Shown in pieces: positions 1 through 8,028 of a stretch of 64,000 bases of DNA. Position numbers and translations under genes: made by a program. Origin of the DNA: Crossiella cryophila (GTDB lineage Bacteria; Actinomycetota; Actinomycetes; Mycobacteriales; Pseudonocardiaceae); contig NZ_JACHMH010000001.1 in assembly GCF_014204915.1 (NCBI RefSeq), forward strand, positions 2,046,001 to 2,110,000, given 5' to 3'. Each line of letters begins with the position of its first letter. The stretch's first letter is position 1. The notes under the pieces are model-generated. The model was not told the DNA's origin. It did not search any database and saw nothing but the letters and a program-made list of their open reading frames with translations.

Positions 1-1
1 A

Positions 2-445
2 GTCGTTGCCCACCAGCAGGATGTCCGTTGCCCCGTCGGCCGCGATCTCGCCCTGCTGCTTCTTGCCGATCACGTCGTTCTTGGTGAGCCCGCTGTCCAG
101 GTTGTCGAGCATGCCGTAGGCGACTCCGGAGGCCAGTAGCACGGTGGCCGAGCTGACCGCGAGCACGATCTTGGCCACCCGCAGCGCCTGCCGCCTGCCC
201 TGTTCCTGGGCGGACAGCTTCGGCTGCTCGGGCGTGCGCGCCTTGGTGGTCACGGCGGCGGCGTTGGCACGGGTCCGCTCGCCGGGCCGGGCTCCGGCCT
301 GCTCGCGCGGTGCCGGACGGCCGACTCCCCGGTTGGCCGCGCCTGAGTCCGGGGCGAGACGTCGCCGGTCGCCCTGGCCAGCCGGCGGTGCGGGGCGGCG
401 CGGGCGACCCTGGGGGTCACCGGGCCGCGGGGGCCGCTCGTCCAA
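2..445 (-). CDS. LytR-CpsA-Psr (LCP) family protein, N-terminal part (truncated by window edge)
   Basis: About 148 residues are visible before the window ends. A long basic, Pro/Arg-rich cytoplasmic tail (residues 1-85) is followed by one membrane segment (VAKIVLAVSSATVLLASGVA) and then the start of the extracellular LCP domain, with the ATDILLVGND strand that precedes the catalytic Asp/Arg in this family. LCP proteins transfer lipid-linked glycopolymers to peptidoglycan; in mycobacteria they join arabinogalactan. The start chosen is TTG at 445, because GGGAGGAG lies just upstream at 453-460 and no ATG exists in this frame. It is divergent from rfbB, the same arrangement as Rv3267 beside rmlD, which supports the call. 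The product is incomplete here, so the catalytic arginines cannot be checked. Confidence 0.82.
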   Translation of the reverse strand, partial: MDERPPRPGDPQGRPRRPAPPAGQGDRRRLAPDSGAANRGVGRPAPREQAGARPGERTRANAAAVTTKARTPEQPKLSAQEQGRRQALRVAKIVLAVSSATVLLASGVAYGMLDNLDSGLTKNDVIGKKQQGEIAADGATDILLVGND

Positions 446-612
446 CTCCGTTCTCCTCCCGGTCGATCGGACCAGATTATCTGGGGTCCGGCACCGCGTT
501 CGCGGTTGCCGACATAACGTGGACGCATCAGAAGGTTTCCTGGTTGCTGCTCGTGACAGACTGCGACCGGATCAGCACGAGATCACGCGGCAGGGTTTCG
601 GGGAGGATACGG

Positions 613-1605
613 ATGCGGGTACTGGTCACAGGCGGTGCCGGGTTCATCGGCTCGCACTACGTCCGTCAGTTGCTGGGTGGCGCTTACCCGGCCTTCGCCG
701 AGGCGGAGGTGACGGTGCTGGACAAGCTCACCTACGCGGGCACCAGGACGAACCTCGAACCGGTGGCCGACAACCCCCGGCTGACCTTCGTCGAAGGCGA
801 CATCTGCGATCCCGAGCTGGTGCGCAAGCTCATGTCCGGCCAGGACGTGGTGGTGCACTTCGCGGCCGAATCGCACGTGGACCGCTCCATCCTGGGCGCG
901 GCCGACTTCGTGCTGACCAACGTGCTGGGCACGCAGACCCTGCTGCAGGGCGCGCTGGAGGCCAACGTCGGCCGGTTCGTGCACGTCAGCACCGATGAGG
1001 TGTACGGCTCCATCGAGTCCGGTTCGTGGACCGAGGAGCACATCCTGGAGCCCAACTCGCCGTACTCGGCCTCCAAGGCCAGCTCGGACCTGCTGGCCCG
1101 CTCCTACTTCCGCACCCACGGACTGCCGGTCTGCGTGACCCGTTGCTCGAACAACTACGGTCCGTACCAGTTCCCGGAGAAGGTCATCCCGCTGTTCGTG
1201 ACCAATCTCATCGACGGCAAGACCGTGCCGCTCTACGGCGACGGCCTCAACATCCGGGACTGGCTGCACGTGGACGACCACTGCCGGGGCATCCAGCTGG
1301 TCGCCGAGGGCGGCCGGGCGGGTGAGATCTACAACATCGGCGGCGGCACCGAGCTGACCAACAAGGAGCTGACCGGGCTGCTGCTGGAGGCCACCGGCAA
1401 GGACTGGGGCAGTGTGACTCCGGTCACCGACCGCAAGGGGCACGACCGCCGCTACTCGGTGGACATCACCAAGATCAGCACCGAGCTGGGTTACGCGCCG
1501 AGGGTGCCCTTCACCGAGGGCCTGGCCCAGACCGTGAAGTGGTACCGGGACAACCGCACCTGGTGGGAGGCGCTCAAGCAGCGCGCCGAGCTGGCCAAGG
1601 GCTGA
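613..1605 (+). CDS. rfbB: dTDP-glucose 4,6-dehydratase
   Basis: 330 residues, the usual length for RmlB/RfbB. It converts dTDP-glucose to dTDP-4-keto-6-deoxyglucose, the second step of dTDP-L-rhamnose synthesis. The N-terminus begins MRVLVTGGAGFIGSHYV with the NAD-binding GxxGxxG. The catalytic TDEVYG motif lies near residue 125 and the YSASK motif (Tyr/Lys of the SDR triad) near residue 155. The open frame extends upstream to 310, but ATG 613 is preferred: GGGGAGGAT lies 7 nt before it and the Rossmann fold starts immediately. The gene is followed after 4 nt by rfbD, so the two form an operon. The rmlA and rmlC partners are not in this window. Confidence 0.96.
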   Translation: MRVLVTGGAGFIGSHYVRQLLGGAYPAFAEAEVTVLDKLTYAGTRTNLEPVADNPRLTFVEGDICDPELVRKLMSGQDVVVHFAAESHVDRSILGAADFVLTNVLGTQTLLQGALEANVGRFVHVSTDEVYGSIESGSWTEEHILEPNSPYSASKASSDLLARSYFRTHGLPVCVTRCSNNYGPYQFPEKVIPLFVTNLIDGKTVPLYGDGLNIRDWLHVDDHCRGIQLVAEGGRAGEIYNIGGGTELTNKELTGLLLEATGKDWGSVTPVTDRKGHDRRYSVDITKISTELGYAPRVPFTEGLAQTVKWYRDNRTWWEALKQRAELAKG

Positions 1606-1609
1606 GCCG

Positions 1610-2527
1610 GTGCCTGGACTGGGACTGCTCGTCACCGGCGGCCGCGGTCAGCTCGGCACCGACCTGGCCGCACTCGCGTCCACAAAGGACGGTTGGCTGA
1701 CGCACGCGCCCGGCTCGGCCGAGCTGGATGTCAGTGAGGCGGACGCGGTCGAGGACGCGGTGCACGGGATCGCCTGCGCGGCCAGGGACGCGGGCCTGCG
1801 TCCGGTGGTGATCAGCGCGGGCGCCTACACCGCGGTGGACGCCGCCGAGACCGACGAGGACCGGGCGCTGGCGATCAACGGCACGGGTGCCGGGCTGCTC
1901 GCCAAGGCCTGTGCGGCAAGGGATGTGCCGCTGATCCACCTCTCCACCGACTACGTCTTCCCCGGCGACGGCACCCGGCCGTACGAGCCGAGTGACGCCA
2001 CCGGCCCTCGGTCGGCCTACGGGCGGACCAAGCTGGCCGGGGAACGCGCGGTGCTGGACTCGGGCGCGCTGGCCTACGTGGTGCGCACCCAGTGGGTCTA
2101 CGGCTCCACCGGCAAGAACTTCGTGCGCACCATGGTCCGGCTGGAGTCCAGCCGGGACACACTGTCCGTTGTGGACGATCAGGTGGGCTGCCCGACCTGG
2201 ACCGTGGACCTGGCGGCCGGTCTGCTGGACCTGGCTGTGCTGGCCACCGGCCCGAACCCGCCGGAGCAGCGGCTGCTGCACTGCGCGGGCGGCGGGGAGA
2301 CCACCTGGTACCGGTTCACCCAGGCCATCTTCACCGAGCTGGGCGCGGATCCCGAGCGGGTCAAGCCCTGCACCTCGGCCGATTTCCCCAGTCCGGTCAA
2401 GCGTCCGCCGTACTCGGTGCTCTCGCCGAAGTCCTGGGAGTCGGCCGGACTGACCCCGCTGCGCCCCTGGCGGGAGGCGCTGACCGCCGCCTTCGCCGAG
2501 CAGGGCGAGCGCTTCCGCGCGGCCTGA
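1610..2527 (+). CDS. rfbD: dTDP-4-dehydrorhamnose reductase
   Basis: 305 residues. It reduces dTDP-4-dehydrorhamnose to dTDP-L-rhamnose. The GTG start lies 4 nt after the rfbB stop, so translation is probably coupled. The N-terminus LLVTGGRGQLG is the cofactor loop, STDYVF carries the active-site Ser/Thr/Asp region, and SAYGRTKLAGE supplies the YxxxK pair. The C-terminal CTSADFPSPVKRPPYSVLS segment is typical of RmlD. In mycobacteria rmlD is directly followed by wbbL; here wbbL lies 18 kb downstream. Confidence 0.96.
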   Translation: MPGLGLLVTGGRGQLGTDLAALASTKDGWLTHAPGSAELDVSEADAVEDAVHGIACAARDAGLRPVVISAGAYTAVDAAETDEDRALAINGTGAGLLAKACAARDVPLIHLSTDYVFPGDGTRPYEPSDATGPRSAYGRTKLAGERAVLDSGALAYVVRTQWVYGSTGKNFVRTMVRLESSRDTLSVVDDQVGCPTWTVDLAAGLLDLAVLATGPNPPEQRLLHCAGGGETTWYRFTQAIFTELGADPERVKPCTSADFPSPVKRPPYSVLSPKSWESAGLTPLRPWREALTAAFAEQGERFRAA

Positions 2528-2536
2528 GCAACCCCG

Positions 2537-2566
2537 CGACACCCGCCGCACGTACGGCGGGTGTCG
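2537..2566 (+). terminator. Hairpin after rfbD
   Basis: A perfect 12-bp inverted repeat (CGACACCCGCCG / CGGCGGGTGTCG) with a 6-nt loop starts 9 nt after the rfbD stop. No T-tract follows, as is usual in high-GC actinomycetes. The 16-nt right arm CGTACGGCGGGTGTCG (2551-2566) is repeated in direct orientation at 2576-2591, so the left arm could pair with either copy. Confidence 0.6.
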
Positions 2567-2660
2567 TAGCCGGGGCGTACGGCGGGTGTCGACCGGGGTC
2601 GGGGACCGCCTCGGGGGTTGACCCGATGTCCGGCGGCCGCCACCCGATGACGCTGGGGGC

Positions 2661-3314
2661 ATGGCGAAATCCGGGGCGCAGCGGGCGCGAAACCTGTTGG
2701 TGTGGCTGCACGTGGTGAGTTCGGTCGGCTGGATGTCGTTGGCGCTGACCCTGTTCGCGCTGGTGACCTACGGCATCGGCGTGGCGGACCCTGGACTGCG
2801 GCTGGCCGCGTTCCGGATGGCCGAGGTGCTGGACCTGCGGGTGCTGCAGATCCTGGCGGAGACCTCGGCGTTCACCGGGTTCATGCTCTCCGCGCTGACG
2901 CCGTGGGGCTATTTCCGGCATTGGTGGGTGCTGATCAAGTTCGCGATCACCCTGCTGCAGCTCTACATCGGCATCTTCATCCTCAGCGGCAACCTGCACG
3001 CCTCGGTGCTGGCCGCGGAGACCGGCGGCCGCGGACCGGCGGTGTGGCTGGCGGTGGCCTCGGCCTTCATGGTGGGCGGAATCGCTTTCCAGGCCTGGCT
3101 TTCGGTGGCCAAGCCGGGCAAGCGCACGCCGTGGACGCCGCCGGGCAAGCAGGCCACCGCACCGGTCTCGCACGTCTACGCGGCCGGTGCGGTGCCACCG
3201 GTGGCCTACCTGGCCGGGCAGTTCCTGCCCTGGGTGACGCCGTTGCTGATGCTGGCGGTGGTGCTCTGGTACTCGATCCGGCGCGGGGTGAAGCTCCGGG
3301 CACTGGCCCGGTAG
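2661..3314 (+). CDS. Integral membrane protein of unknown function
   Basis: 217 residues with several hydrophobic segments: about residues 12-38 (LLVWLHVVSSVGWMSLALTL), a stretch around 70-85, one around 93-113, one around 128-150, and a C-terminal pair around 178-205. The H-x-V/L-S-x-x-x-W pattern in the first helix resembles DUF2269-type predicted membrane proteins, but that is only a resemblance. ATG 2661 is used because the first helix begins soon after it. The gene stands alone between the rfbD hairpin and a convergent hairpin at 3325-3363. No enzymatic motif is visible. Confidence 0.75.
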   Translation: MAKSGAQRARNLLVWLHVVSSVGWMSLALTLFALVTYGIGVADPGLRLAAFRMAEVLDLRVLQILAETSAFTGFMLSALTPWGYFRHWWVLIKFAITLLQLYIGIFILSGNLHASVLAAETGGRGPAVWLAVASAFMVGGIAFQAWLSVAKPGKRTPWTPPGKQATAPVSHVYAAGAVPPVAYLAGQFLPWVTPLLMLAVVLWYSIRRGVKLRALAR

Positions 3315-3324
3315 GCCACGAGGG

Positions 3325-3363
3325 GCCCGACCGGCGCCCCTGGGGGTCAGGCGCCGGCCGGGC
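3325..3363. terminator. Convergent-gene hairpin terminator
   Basis: GCCCG-A-CCGGCGCC pairs with GGCGCCGG-C-CGGGC around an 11-nt loop: an 8-bp and a 5-bp helix with one mismatch. It lies between the convergent ends of the membrane protein gene and the HMG-CoA-lyase-like gene and probably serves both strands. Confidence 0.6.
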
Positions 3364-3366
3364 TGG

Positions 3367-4263
3367 TCAGATGGTCGGCGGGAACATGCCCGCGCGGCCG
3401 AGCAGCGCGGGTACGGGCCTGCCGAGGCGCTGGGCGAGCCAGCCTGCCGTGTCGGCCACCGCGATCATGTCCACGCCGGTTGCGATACCCATCCGCTCCA
3501 GGGCGTAAACCACGTCCTCGGTGGCGATGTTGCCGGCGGCGCCGGGGGCGAACCGGCAACCCCCGAAGCCACCTGCGGAAACATCGAGGACCCTGACCCC
3601 GGCCTCCACCGCGGCGATCGCGTTGGCATACCCAGTGTTGCGGGTGTTGTGGAAGTGGCAGCGCAGCCGGATCCCCGGTGCGGCCGCGCGCACCTCGGTG
3701 ATCATCGCGCGCACCTGGTCCGGGGTGGCCACGCCGAGGGTGTCGGCCAGGGACAGTTCGGCCGGTCCGGTTCCGGCCACCTTCCCGGCCAGTTCGACCA
3801 CCGCGGCCCTGGGCACCTCGCCGGCGAACGGGCAGCCGAAGGCCACCGCGATGCCGACCGAGACCGGCACCCCTGCCTCCAGTCCGGCCTTGGTCACCTC
3901 GGCGAGTTCGGCGAGCAGTTCGGCCTGGGAGCGCTTTTCCTGCCGTTGCGCGAAATCCTCGGTGGCGGGCAGCACGAACTGGGCCTCGTCCAGGTAGGCA
4001 GCGGCCTGCCGCAGCGCCGCCTGGTCCGGCACCAGCGCGCCGTAGCGCAGGCCGGGCAGCCGGGGCAGCGCGCTGAGCACCTGTTCGGCGGCGGGGGAGA
4101 ACGGCGGGCAGAACGAGGCCGCCTCGATCCGCCGCAACCCGGCCGCGGCCAGGCATTCCACCAGCTCGATGGTGTCCACCGGGGACAGCGCGAGGCCGCC
4201 GCCGGCCAGTCCGTCCCGGGGTGCGATCTCGACCAGCTCAACAGCGTCCAAGGACGGCTCCAT
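3367..4263 (-). CDS. Hydroxymethylglutaryl-CoA lyase family protein
   Basis: 298 residues, HMGL/DRE-TIM metallolyase fold. HMG-CoA lyase cleaves HMG-CoA to acetyl-CoA and acetoacetate and is used in leucine and ketone-body catabolism. VEIAPRDGL near the N-terminus carries the catalytic Arg-Asp pair, LSLADTLG lies mid-protein, the metal-binding HFHNTRNTGYANA motif near residue 205, and the glycine-rich GGFGGCRFAPGAAGNIATED loop holds the catalytic Cys. Start at ATG 4263 because the product then aligns with the family; the open frame upstream is antisense to the regulator. The start codon overlaps the palindrome TGTATACA, a likely operator. Divergent from a GntR/FCD gene, which suggests local control. 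Other HMGL-like lyases cannot be excluded. Confidence 0.85.
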   Translation of the reverse strand: MEPSLDAVELVEIAPRDGLAGGGLALSPVDTIELVECLAAAGLRRIEAASFCPPFSPAAEQVLSALPRLPGLRYGALVPDQAALRQAAAYLDEAQFVLPATEDFAQRQEKRSQAELLAELAEVTKAGLEAGVPVSVGIAVAFGCPFAGEVPRAAVVELAGKVAGTGPAELSLADTLGVATPDQVRAMITEVRAAAPGIRLRCHFHNTRNTGYANAIAAVEAGVRVLDVSAGGFGGCRFAPGAAGNIATEDVVYALERMGIATGVDMIAVADTAGWLAQRLGRPVPALLGRAGMFPPTI

Positions 4264-4346
4264 GTATACAAAGCAAACGTTCGAGCGGAGCATCCAGGCG
4301 TTGGCAACTTGTGTCAAGTCGCTGCATCGCTCTAGTTTGCATACAA
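4263..4346. promoter_or_regulatory. Divergent promoter region with GntR-type operator candidates
   Basis: Two palindromic sites lie between the divergent lyase and GntR genes: TGTATACA at 4263-4270 and TTGCATACAA at 4337-4346. They share the core (G/C)-(T/A)-ATACA(A). FCD-type GntR regulators usually bind short AT-rich palindromes of this kind. A third GTATAC core is at 5011-5016, overlapping the 3' end of the regulator gene. Binding by the adjacent GntR protein is inference. Confidence 0.5.
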
Positions 4347-4378
4347 AATGATGCAGCTTGCATTTCGGAGCGTGACCA

Positions 4379-5023
4379 GTGGCGCTGGCGGCGGAGAAGG
4401 CGTACCAAACCCTGCGCGCGGGCATCCTGGACGGCACGCACCAGCCGGCCCAGCGCCTGGCCGAGGTCGAGCTGGCCGAGGGGCTCGGGCTGTCCCGCAC
4501 GCCGGTCCGGGAGGCGTTGCGGCGGCTGGAGGTCGAGGGCCTGGTCGAGCTGGAGCCGCACCGCGGCGCGCGGGTGGCCCAGTGGACCAGGGCCGATGTG
4601 GAGGAGCTGTACGACCTGCGGATGCTGCTGGAGTCCTTCGTGGCCGCCCGCGCCGCGACCAGGATCGGCCAGGGCGCGCTGGTCCGGCTGGCCCAGCTCC
4701 GCGACGTCATGGCCGCCGCGGCGACCGCGGGTCCTGACCAGGACCTGACCAGGGTGGCCGAGGCCAACTACGAGTTCCACGCCATCATCGCCGCGGCCGC
4801 GGCCAGTCCCCGGGTGCTGGCCATGCTCACCACGGTGATCGAACTGCCGCTGGTGCTGCGCACCTTCCACGACTACCAGCCCGCCGAACTGGCCCGCAGC
4901 CTGTCCCACCACCGCGAGCTGGTGGACGCGCTGACCGAGGGCGATCCGGACTGGGCGGAGGCGGTGATGCGGGCGCATGTGCTGGCCGCGAAACGGGTTC
5001 TGCTCCGGGTGTATACCAGGTAG
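4379..5023 (+). CDS. GntR family transcriptional regulator, FCD subfamily
   Basis: 214 residues. The N-terminal winged helix (residues 1-70) reads YQTLRAGILDGTHQPAQRL then LGLSRTPVREALRRLEVEGL, the classic GntR recognition region. The C-terminal all-helical FCD ligand domain (about 80-205) includes ANYEFHAIIAAAA and a SHHRELVDAL helix whose histidines would bind a metal or carboxylate ligand. GTG 4379 follows GGAG at 4367-4370. It is divergent from the HMG-CoA-lyase-like gene and upstream of a HyuA-like gene; it probably controls one or both in response to an organic acid. The ligand is not predictable from sequence. Confidence 0.92.
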   Translation: MALAAEKAYQTLRAGILDGTHQPAQRLAEVELAEGLGLSRTPVREALRRLEVEGLVELEPHRGARVAQWTRADVEELYDLRMLLESFVAARAATRIGQGALVRLAQLRDVMAAAATAGPDQDLTRVAEANYEFHAIIAAAAASPRVLAMLTTVIELPLVLRTFHDYQPAELARSLSHHRELVDALTEGDPDWAEAVMRAHVLAAKRVLLRVYTR

Positions 5024-5126
5024 ACCGGCGTGGGATGGCGGCGGAAGTCCTTGCGCGGCAGACGCGTAGGGTCCTCTAGGGTCCTGGGACAAGGATGGCG
5101 ACAGGGTGGGGCACAGGGAGAACTCG

Positions 5127-7106
5127 GTGGGGGGCTTTCGACTCGGGGTCGACGTCGGAGACACGTTCACCGACGTCCTGCTGGTCGATGAGCGCACCGG
5201 CGCGGCCTTCCGCGCCAAGATCCCGACCACCCCGCACAACCTCGCGGTGGCCGTGCTCAACGGCATCCGGGACACCTGCCGCGCGGCCGGGGTGGACCCG
5301 AAGCTGATCGGCCATGTGCTGCACGGCGGTTCGGTCGGCAGCAACGCGATCCTGCAGGGCAGCGGCGCGCGGGTCGGACTGGTCACCACCAGCGGCTTCC
5401 GCCAGGTGCTGCAACTGGCCCGCAGTTACGCCGCCGAACCACTGGCCCGCCCGGAGGACACCGTCGAGGTGATCGAGCGGATCGGGCCGGACGGCTCGGT
5501 GCTGCTGCCGCTGGACACCGGCGCGGCCCGGATCGCGTTGCGCCGCCTGCGCGCGGCCAGGGTGGAGGCGCTGACCATCTCGCTGCTCAACGCCGGGGTC
5601 AACGACCGGCACGAGCGGCTGCTGGGCAGGCTGGCCGCCGAGGAGCTGCCAGGGGTGCCGGTGTCGCTGTCCGCGCACGTGCTCGCCGAGCCGCGCGAGT
5701 ACGAGCGCACGGTCTCCGCGGTGGTCAACAGCTACCTGCGCCCGCAGGCCGCCAGGGCGGTCCGGGACCTGGAGACGGCACTGGCCGCGGCCGGGATCAC
5801 CGCGCGGATCTCGGTGCTGCGCAACGACGGCAGGGCCACCGCGGCCGGGCACGCCGCGGAACGCCCGATCGCCGCGGTCTCCTCCGGCCGGGCAGGCGGG
5901 CTGCGCGGGGCGGCGCACTTCGCCGGACTGGCCGGGTTCACCGACTTCCTCAGCCTGGACCTGGGCGGCAGCTCGGCCGATGTCGCGCTGGTGCGGGACG
6001 GGCGGCCCCGGATCGACCGCCAGACCGCGGTCGGCGACCTGACCCTGCGGGCCACCGGCGTTGACGTGCATACGGTTGCCCTCGGCGGCGGCTCGCTGGT
6101 CCGGGTCTCCAAGAGCACCATGGAACTGCGCATCGGCCCGGCCTCCGCGGGCGCCCTGCCCGGCCCGATCTCCTACCGCAACGGCGGCACCAAGCCCACT
6201 GTCACCGATGTCAACCTGGCCCTGGGCTACCTACCCGAGGCCATCGCGGGCGGCCGCATCCGCCTGGACCTGGAAGGCGGCCGCAAAGCAGTGGCCGCCC
6301 TCGCCGACGCCCTCGCGCTGCCCACCCCAGAACGTGCGGCCAGCGAGGTCCTGGCCCTGGTCAACGACAAACTCTTCCGGGCCCTGCGCCTGGTCAGCGT
6401 CCGCAACGGTCACGACCCCAAGGACTTCCCCCTGGTCGTCTTCGGCGGCGCGGGCCCCCTGCACGCCAACGCCCTGGCCCGGATCGCCGGCACCTGGCCG
6501 GTGATCGTCCCGCCGTCCCCTGGCACGCTGGCCGCCTACGGCCTGGCAGGCACCGAACCCAGCGAAGAGGTGGTGGCCGCCCCCGGCCTGACCGGCGCGG
6601 GCCCGGTCCGGCTCCGCGCGGTCCTGGCCGACCTGGTGCACTCCGCGGGCGACCGCCTGGCCGCCAGGGGAGTGCCGCGCACCGACCTGAAGGCCCAGGC
6701 CGACCTCACGCTGTCCCTGCCCGGCGGCCGGATCACCGAACTGCTGGCCGACCTGGACAGCTCCGCGCTGAGCGCCGGAGACCCACGCGGTGCCCTTGGC
6801 ATCGAACCAGAGGCCGAGATCGTGGAACTGAGGGTGATCGTCCGCGGCCCGCGCCCGCCCCTGCTCACCCACGAGCCCCTACCCGGCCGCAAGAACCCGA
6901 TCCCGGACGCCCTGCTGCGCACCAAGAAGATCATGGTGGACTCGACCCTGGTCGCCGCGGACGTCTACGACCGGACCAAGTTGTTGGCAGGCAACATAAT
7001 CCCCGGCCCAGCCCTGATCGTAGAACCGGATTCGACAACCCTGGTGCAACCAGGACACGCGGCCAAGGTCCATCCCAGCGGCTGCCTGCTCATCAACCCC
7101 GAGTAG
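5127..7106 (+). CDS. Hydantoinase/oxoprolinase A-like protein
   Basis: 659 residues. HyuA/OplA-type ATPases open hydantoins or 5-oxoproline, usually with a separate HyuB subunit. The N-terminal actin-like phosphate loop reads GVDVGDTFTDVLLVDE; the family normally has GG where this has GD. HGGSVGSNAILQ, SLDLGGSSADVALV and VVFGGAGPLHANALA are the further ATP-fold motifs. GTG 5127 is preferred over GTG 5106 because GGGAG lies 6 nt before it and only the FRLGVD strand follows. No hyuB follows; the next DNA is a degenerate insertion sequence, so a partner may have been lost. Substrate unknown. Confidence 0.82.
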   Translation: MGGFRLGVDVGDTFTDVLLVDERTGAAFRAKIPTTPHNLAVAVLNGIRDTCRAAGVDPKLIGHVLHGGSVGSNAILQGSGARVGLVTTSGFRQVLQLARSYAAEPLARPEDTVEVIERIGPDGSVLLPLDTGAARIALRRLRAARVEALTISLLNAGVNDRHERLLGRLAAEELPGVPVSLSAHVLAEPREYERTVSAVVNSYLRPQAARAVRDLETALAAAGITARISVLRNDGRATAAGHAAERPIAAVSSGRAGGLRGAAHFAGLAGFTDFLSLDLGGSSADVALVRDGRPRIDRQTAVGDLTLRATGVDVHTVALGGGSLVRVSKSTMELRIGPASAGALPGPISYRNGGTKPTVTDVNLALGYLPEAIAGGRIRLDLEGGRKAVAALADALALPTPERAASEVLALVNDKLFRALRLVSVRNGHDPKDFPLVVFGGAGPLHANALARIAGTWPVIVPPSPGTLAAYGLAGTEPSEEVVAAPGLTGAGPVRLRAVLADLVHSAGDRLAARGVPRTDLKAQADLTLSLPGGRITELLADLDSSALSAGDPRGALGIEPEAEIVELRVIVRGPRPPLLTHEPLPGRKNPIPDALLRTKKIMVDSTLVAADVYDRTKLLAGNIIPGPALIVEPDSTTLVQPGHAAKVHPSGCLLINPE

Positions 7107-7193
7107 CCGAACCAGCCCACCGCAACCACCACCACTTGTTGCGAAAGAGGCGTGGCGCGCAGCGACACGGCGGGTACGCGGCGAGGCGACTAA

Positions 7194-7818
7194 GACCTGG
7201 TCTCAAAACTCAAGGGTGTGTCACTGCGTAACCTGCCGGTCCTGGTCGTCGATCGTGGGCAGTCGTGGCGAAGACGACACAGCAGCGGCGGGTCGAAGAC
7301 CGGCTCTGGGAGCTGATCGAACCCCTGATCCCGTCCCGACCAGCGCCGCGCGGTCCGGGTGGGCGGCCCCGGATCGATGACCGTGCCGCGTTGGAGGGGA
7401 TCTTGTTCGTGCTCGACGAGCTGTCCAACATCGACGAGCTCGACTGGACCAGAGGCTGCATCGACGCGGTGTCGGTGCGGTCGAAAAGGGAGGCGAGCTG
7501 ACCGGCCGCAGCCCCACTGACCGGGGTAAAGCCGGCTCCAAGTACCACGTTCTGTGCGACGCGAACGGGCTACCGCCGCACATCATGTTGTCGGCGGCAA
7601 ACACCCACGACAGCATGCTGTTCGAGCCGCTGCTGGACACGAACCCGACCGTGCGCGGCCACCACGGCCGGGTCCGCTGGGTCGTCGAACGCACCATCTC
7701 CTGGCTGCTGCGGTTCAAACGCCTCGGGCTGCGCTACGACCGGACCGAACGCACCACGCTGGCGCTCCTCACGCTGGCCTGCACTGTGATCAACGTCCGC
7801 CGGCTCATAAACCAGGTC
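7194..7818 (+). mobile_element. Degenerate IS5-type insertion sequence
   Basis: The element is bounded by an 8-bp inverted repeat GACCTGGT (7194-7201) / ACCAGGTC (7811-7818) and flanked on both sides by TAA (7191-7193 and 7819-7821), a plausible 3-bp target duplication of the size made by IS5-group elements. The internal transposase is broken. The element is only 625 bp, against roughly 0.8-0.9 kb for intact relatives. It sits at the downstream edge of the HyuA group. Confidence 0.7.
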
Positions 7819-7821
7819 TAA
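7265..7821 (+). pseudogene. IS5-family transposase remnant (two deletions and a frameshift)
   Basis: The first part (7265-7501) begins VEDRLWELIEPLIPSRPAPR, a typical IS5-type N-terminus, then runs from GILFVL directly into DELS, missing about 40 residues that would normally lie between. After CIDAVSVRSKR the frame shifts by one base near 7489; the second frame continues GGELTGRSPTDRGKAGSKYH and ends with WVVERTISWLLRFKRLGLRY, which holds the catalytic Glu. A second gap between PTVRG and RVRWVVER removes the segment with the middle Asp of the DDE triad. Programmed frameshifting occurs in some relatives, but with the missing Asp the product would be inactive. Confidence 0.82.
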
Positions 7822-8028
7822 CGCATCCCCTCACTCGTTTGGGATACATCGGTAGCTCTGTGTCGTTGGGTGGGGGTGACTGGTGAGCTTCTGAGCGCGG
7901 AGCAGGTCCTCGGGTCAGGGAGATCGATCTCCTGGAGGAGGCTGCAGCCGCGTTGCTGACGGCACCATCGACGGGGATGAACGAGCACTCTCGTCGGGAA
8001 GTGATCAGCCATCGGTGGGGCCGCCTCT
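7822..8028. other. Intergenic stretch without a supported gene
   Basis: About 200 bp between the IS remnant and the convergent cold-shock gene. Short open frames exist, but none has a ribosome site, family motif or compositional support. A 6-bp hairpin with a TTCA loop (8022-8037) overlaps the end of the cold-shock gene and may help terminate it. Confidence 0.5.

Noticed and set aside
583-1635. Long open frame antisense to rfbB
   Set aside because: It is a shadow of GC-biased codons; rfbB on the other strand has complete catalytic motifs.
7484-7492. Programmed -1 frameshift in the IS transposase
   Set aside because: AAAAGGG is slippery-looking, but the fused product would still lack the middle catalytic Asp and about 80 residues, so the gene is dead either way.
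7863-8028. Small coding gene between the IS remnant and the cold-shock gene
   Set aside because: Short frames have no ribosome site, no family motif and no codon bias.
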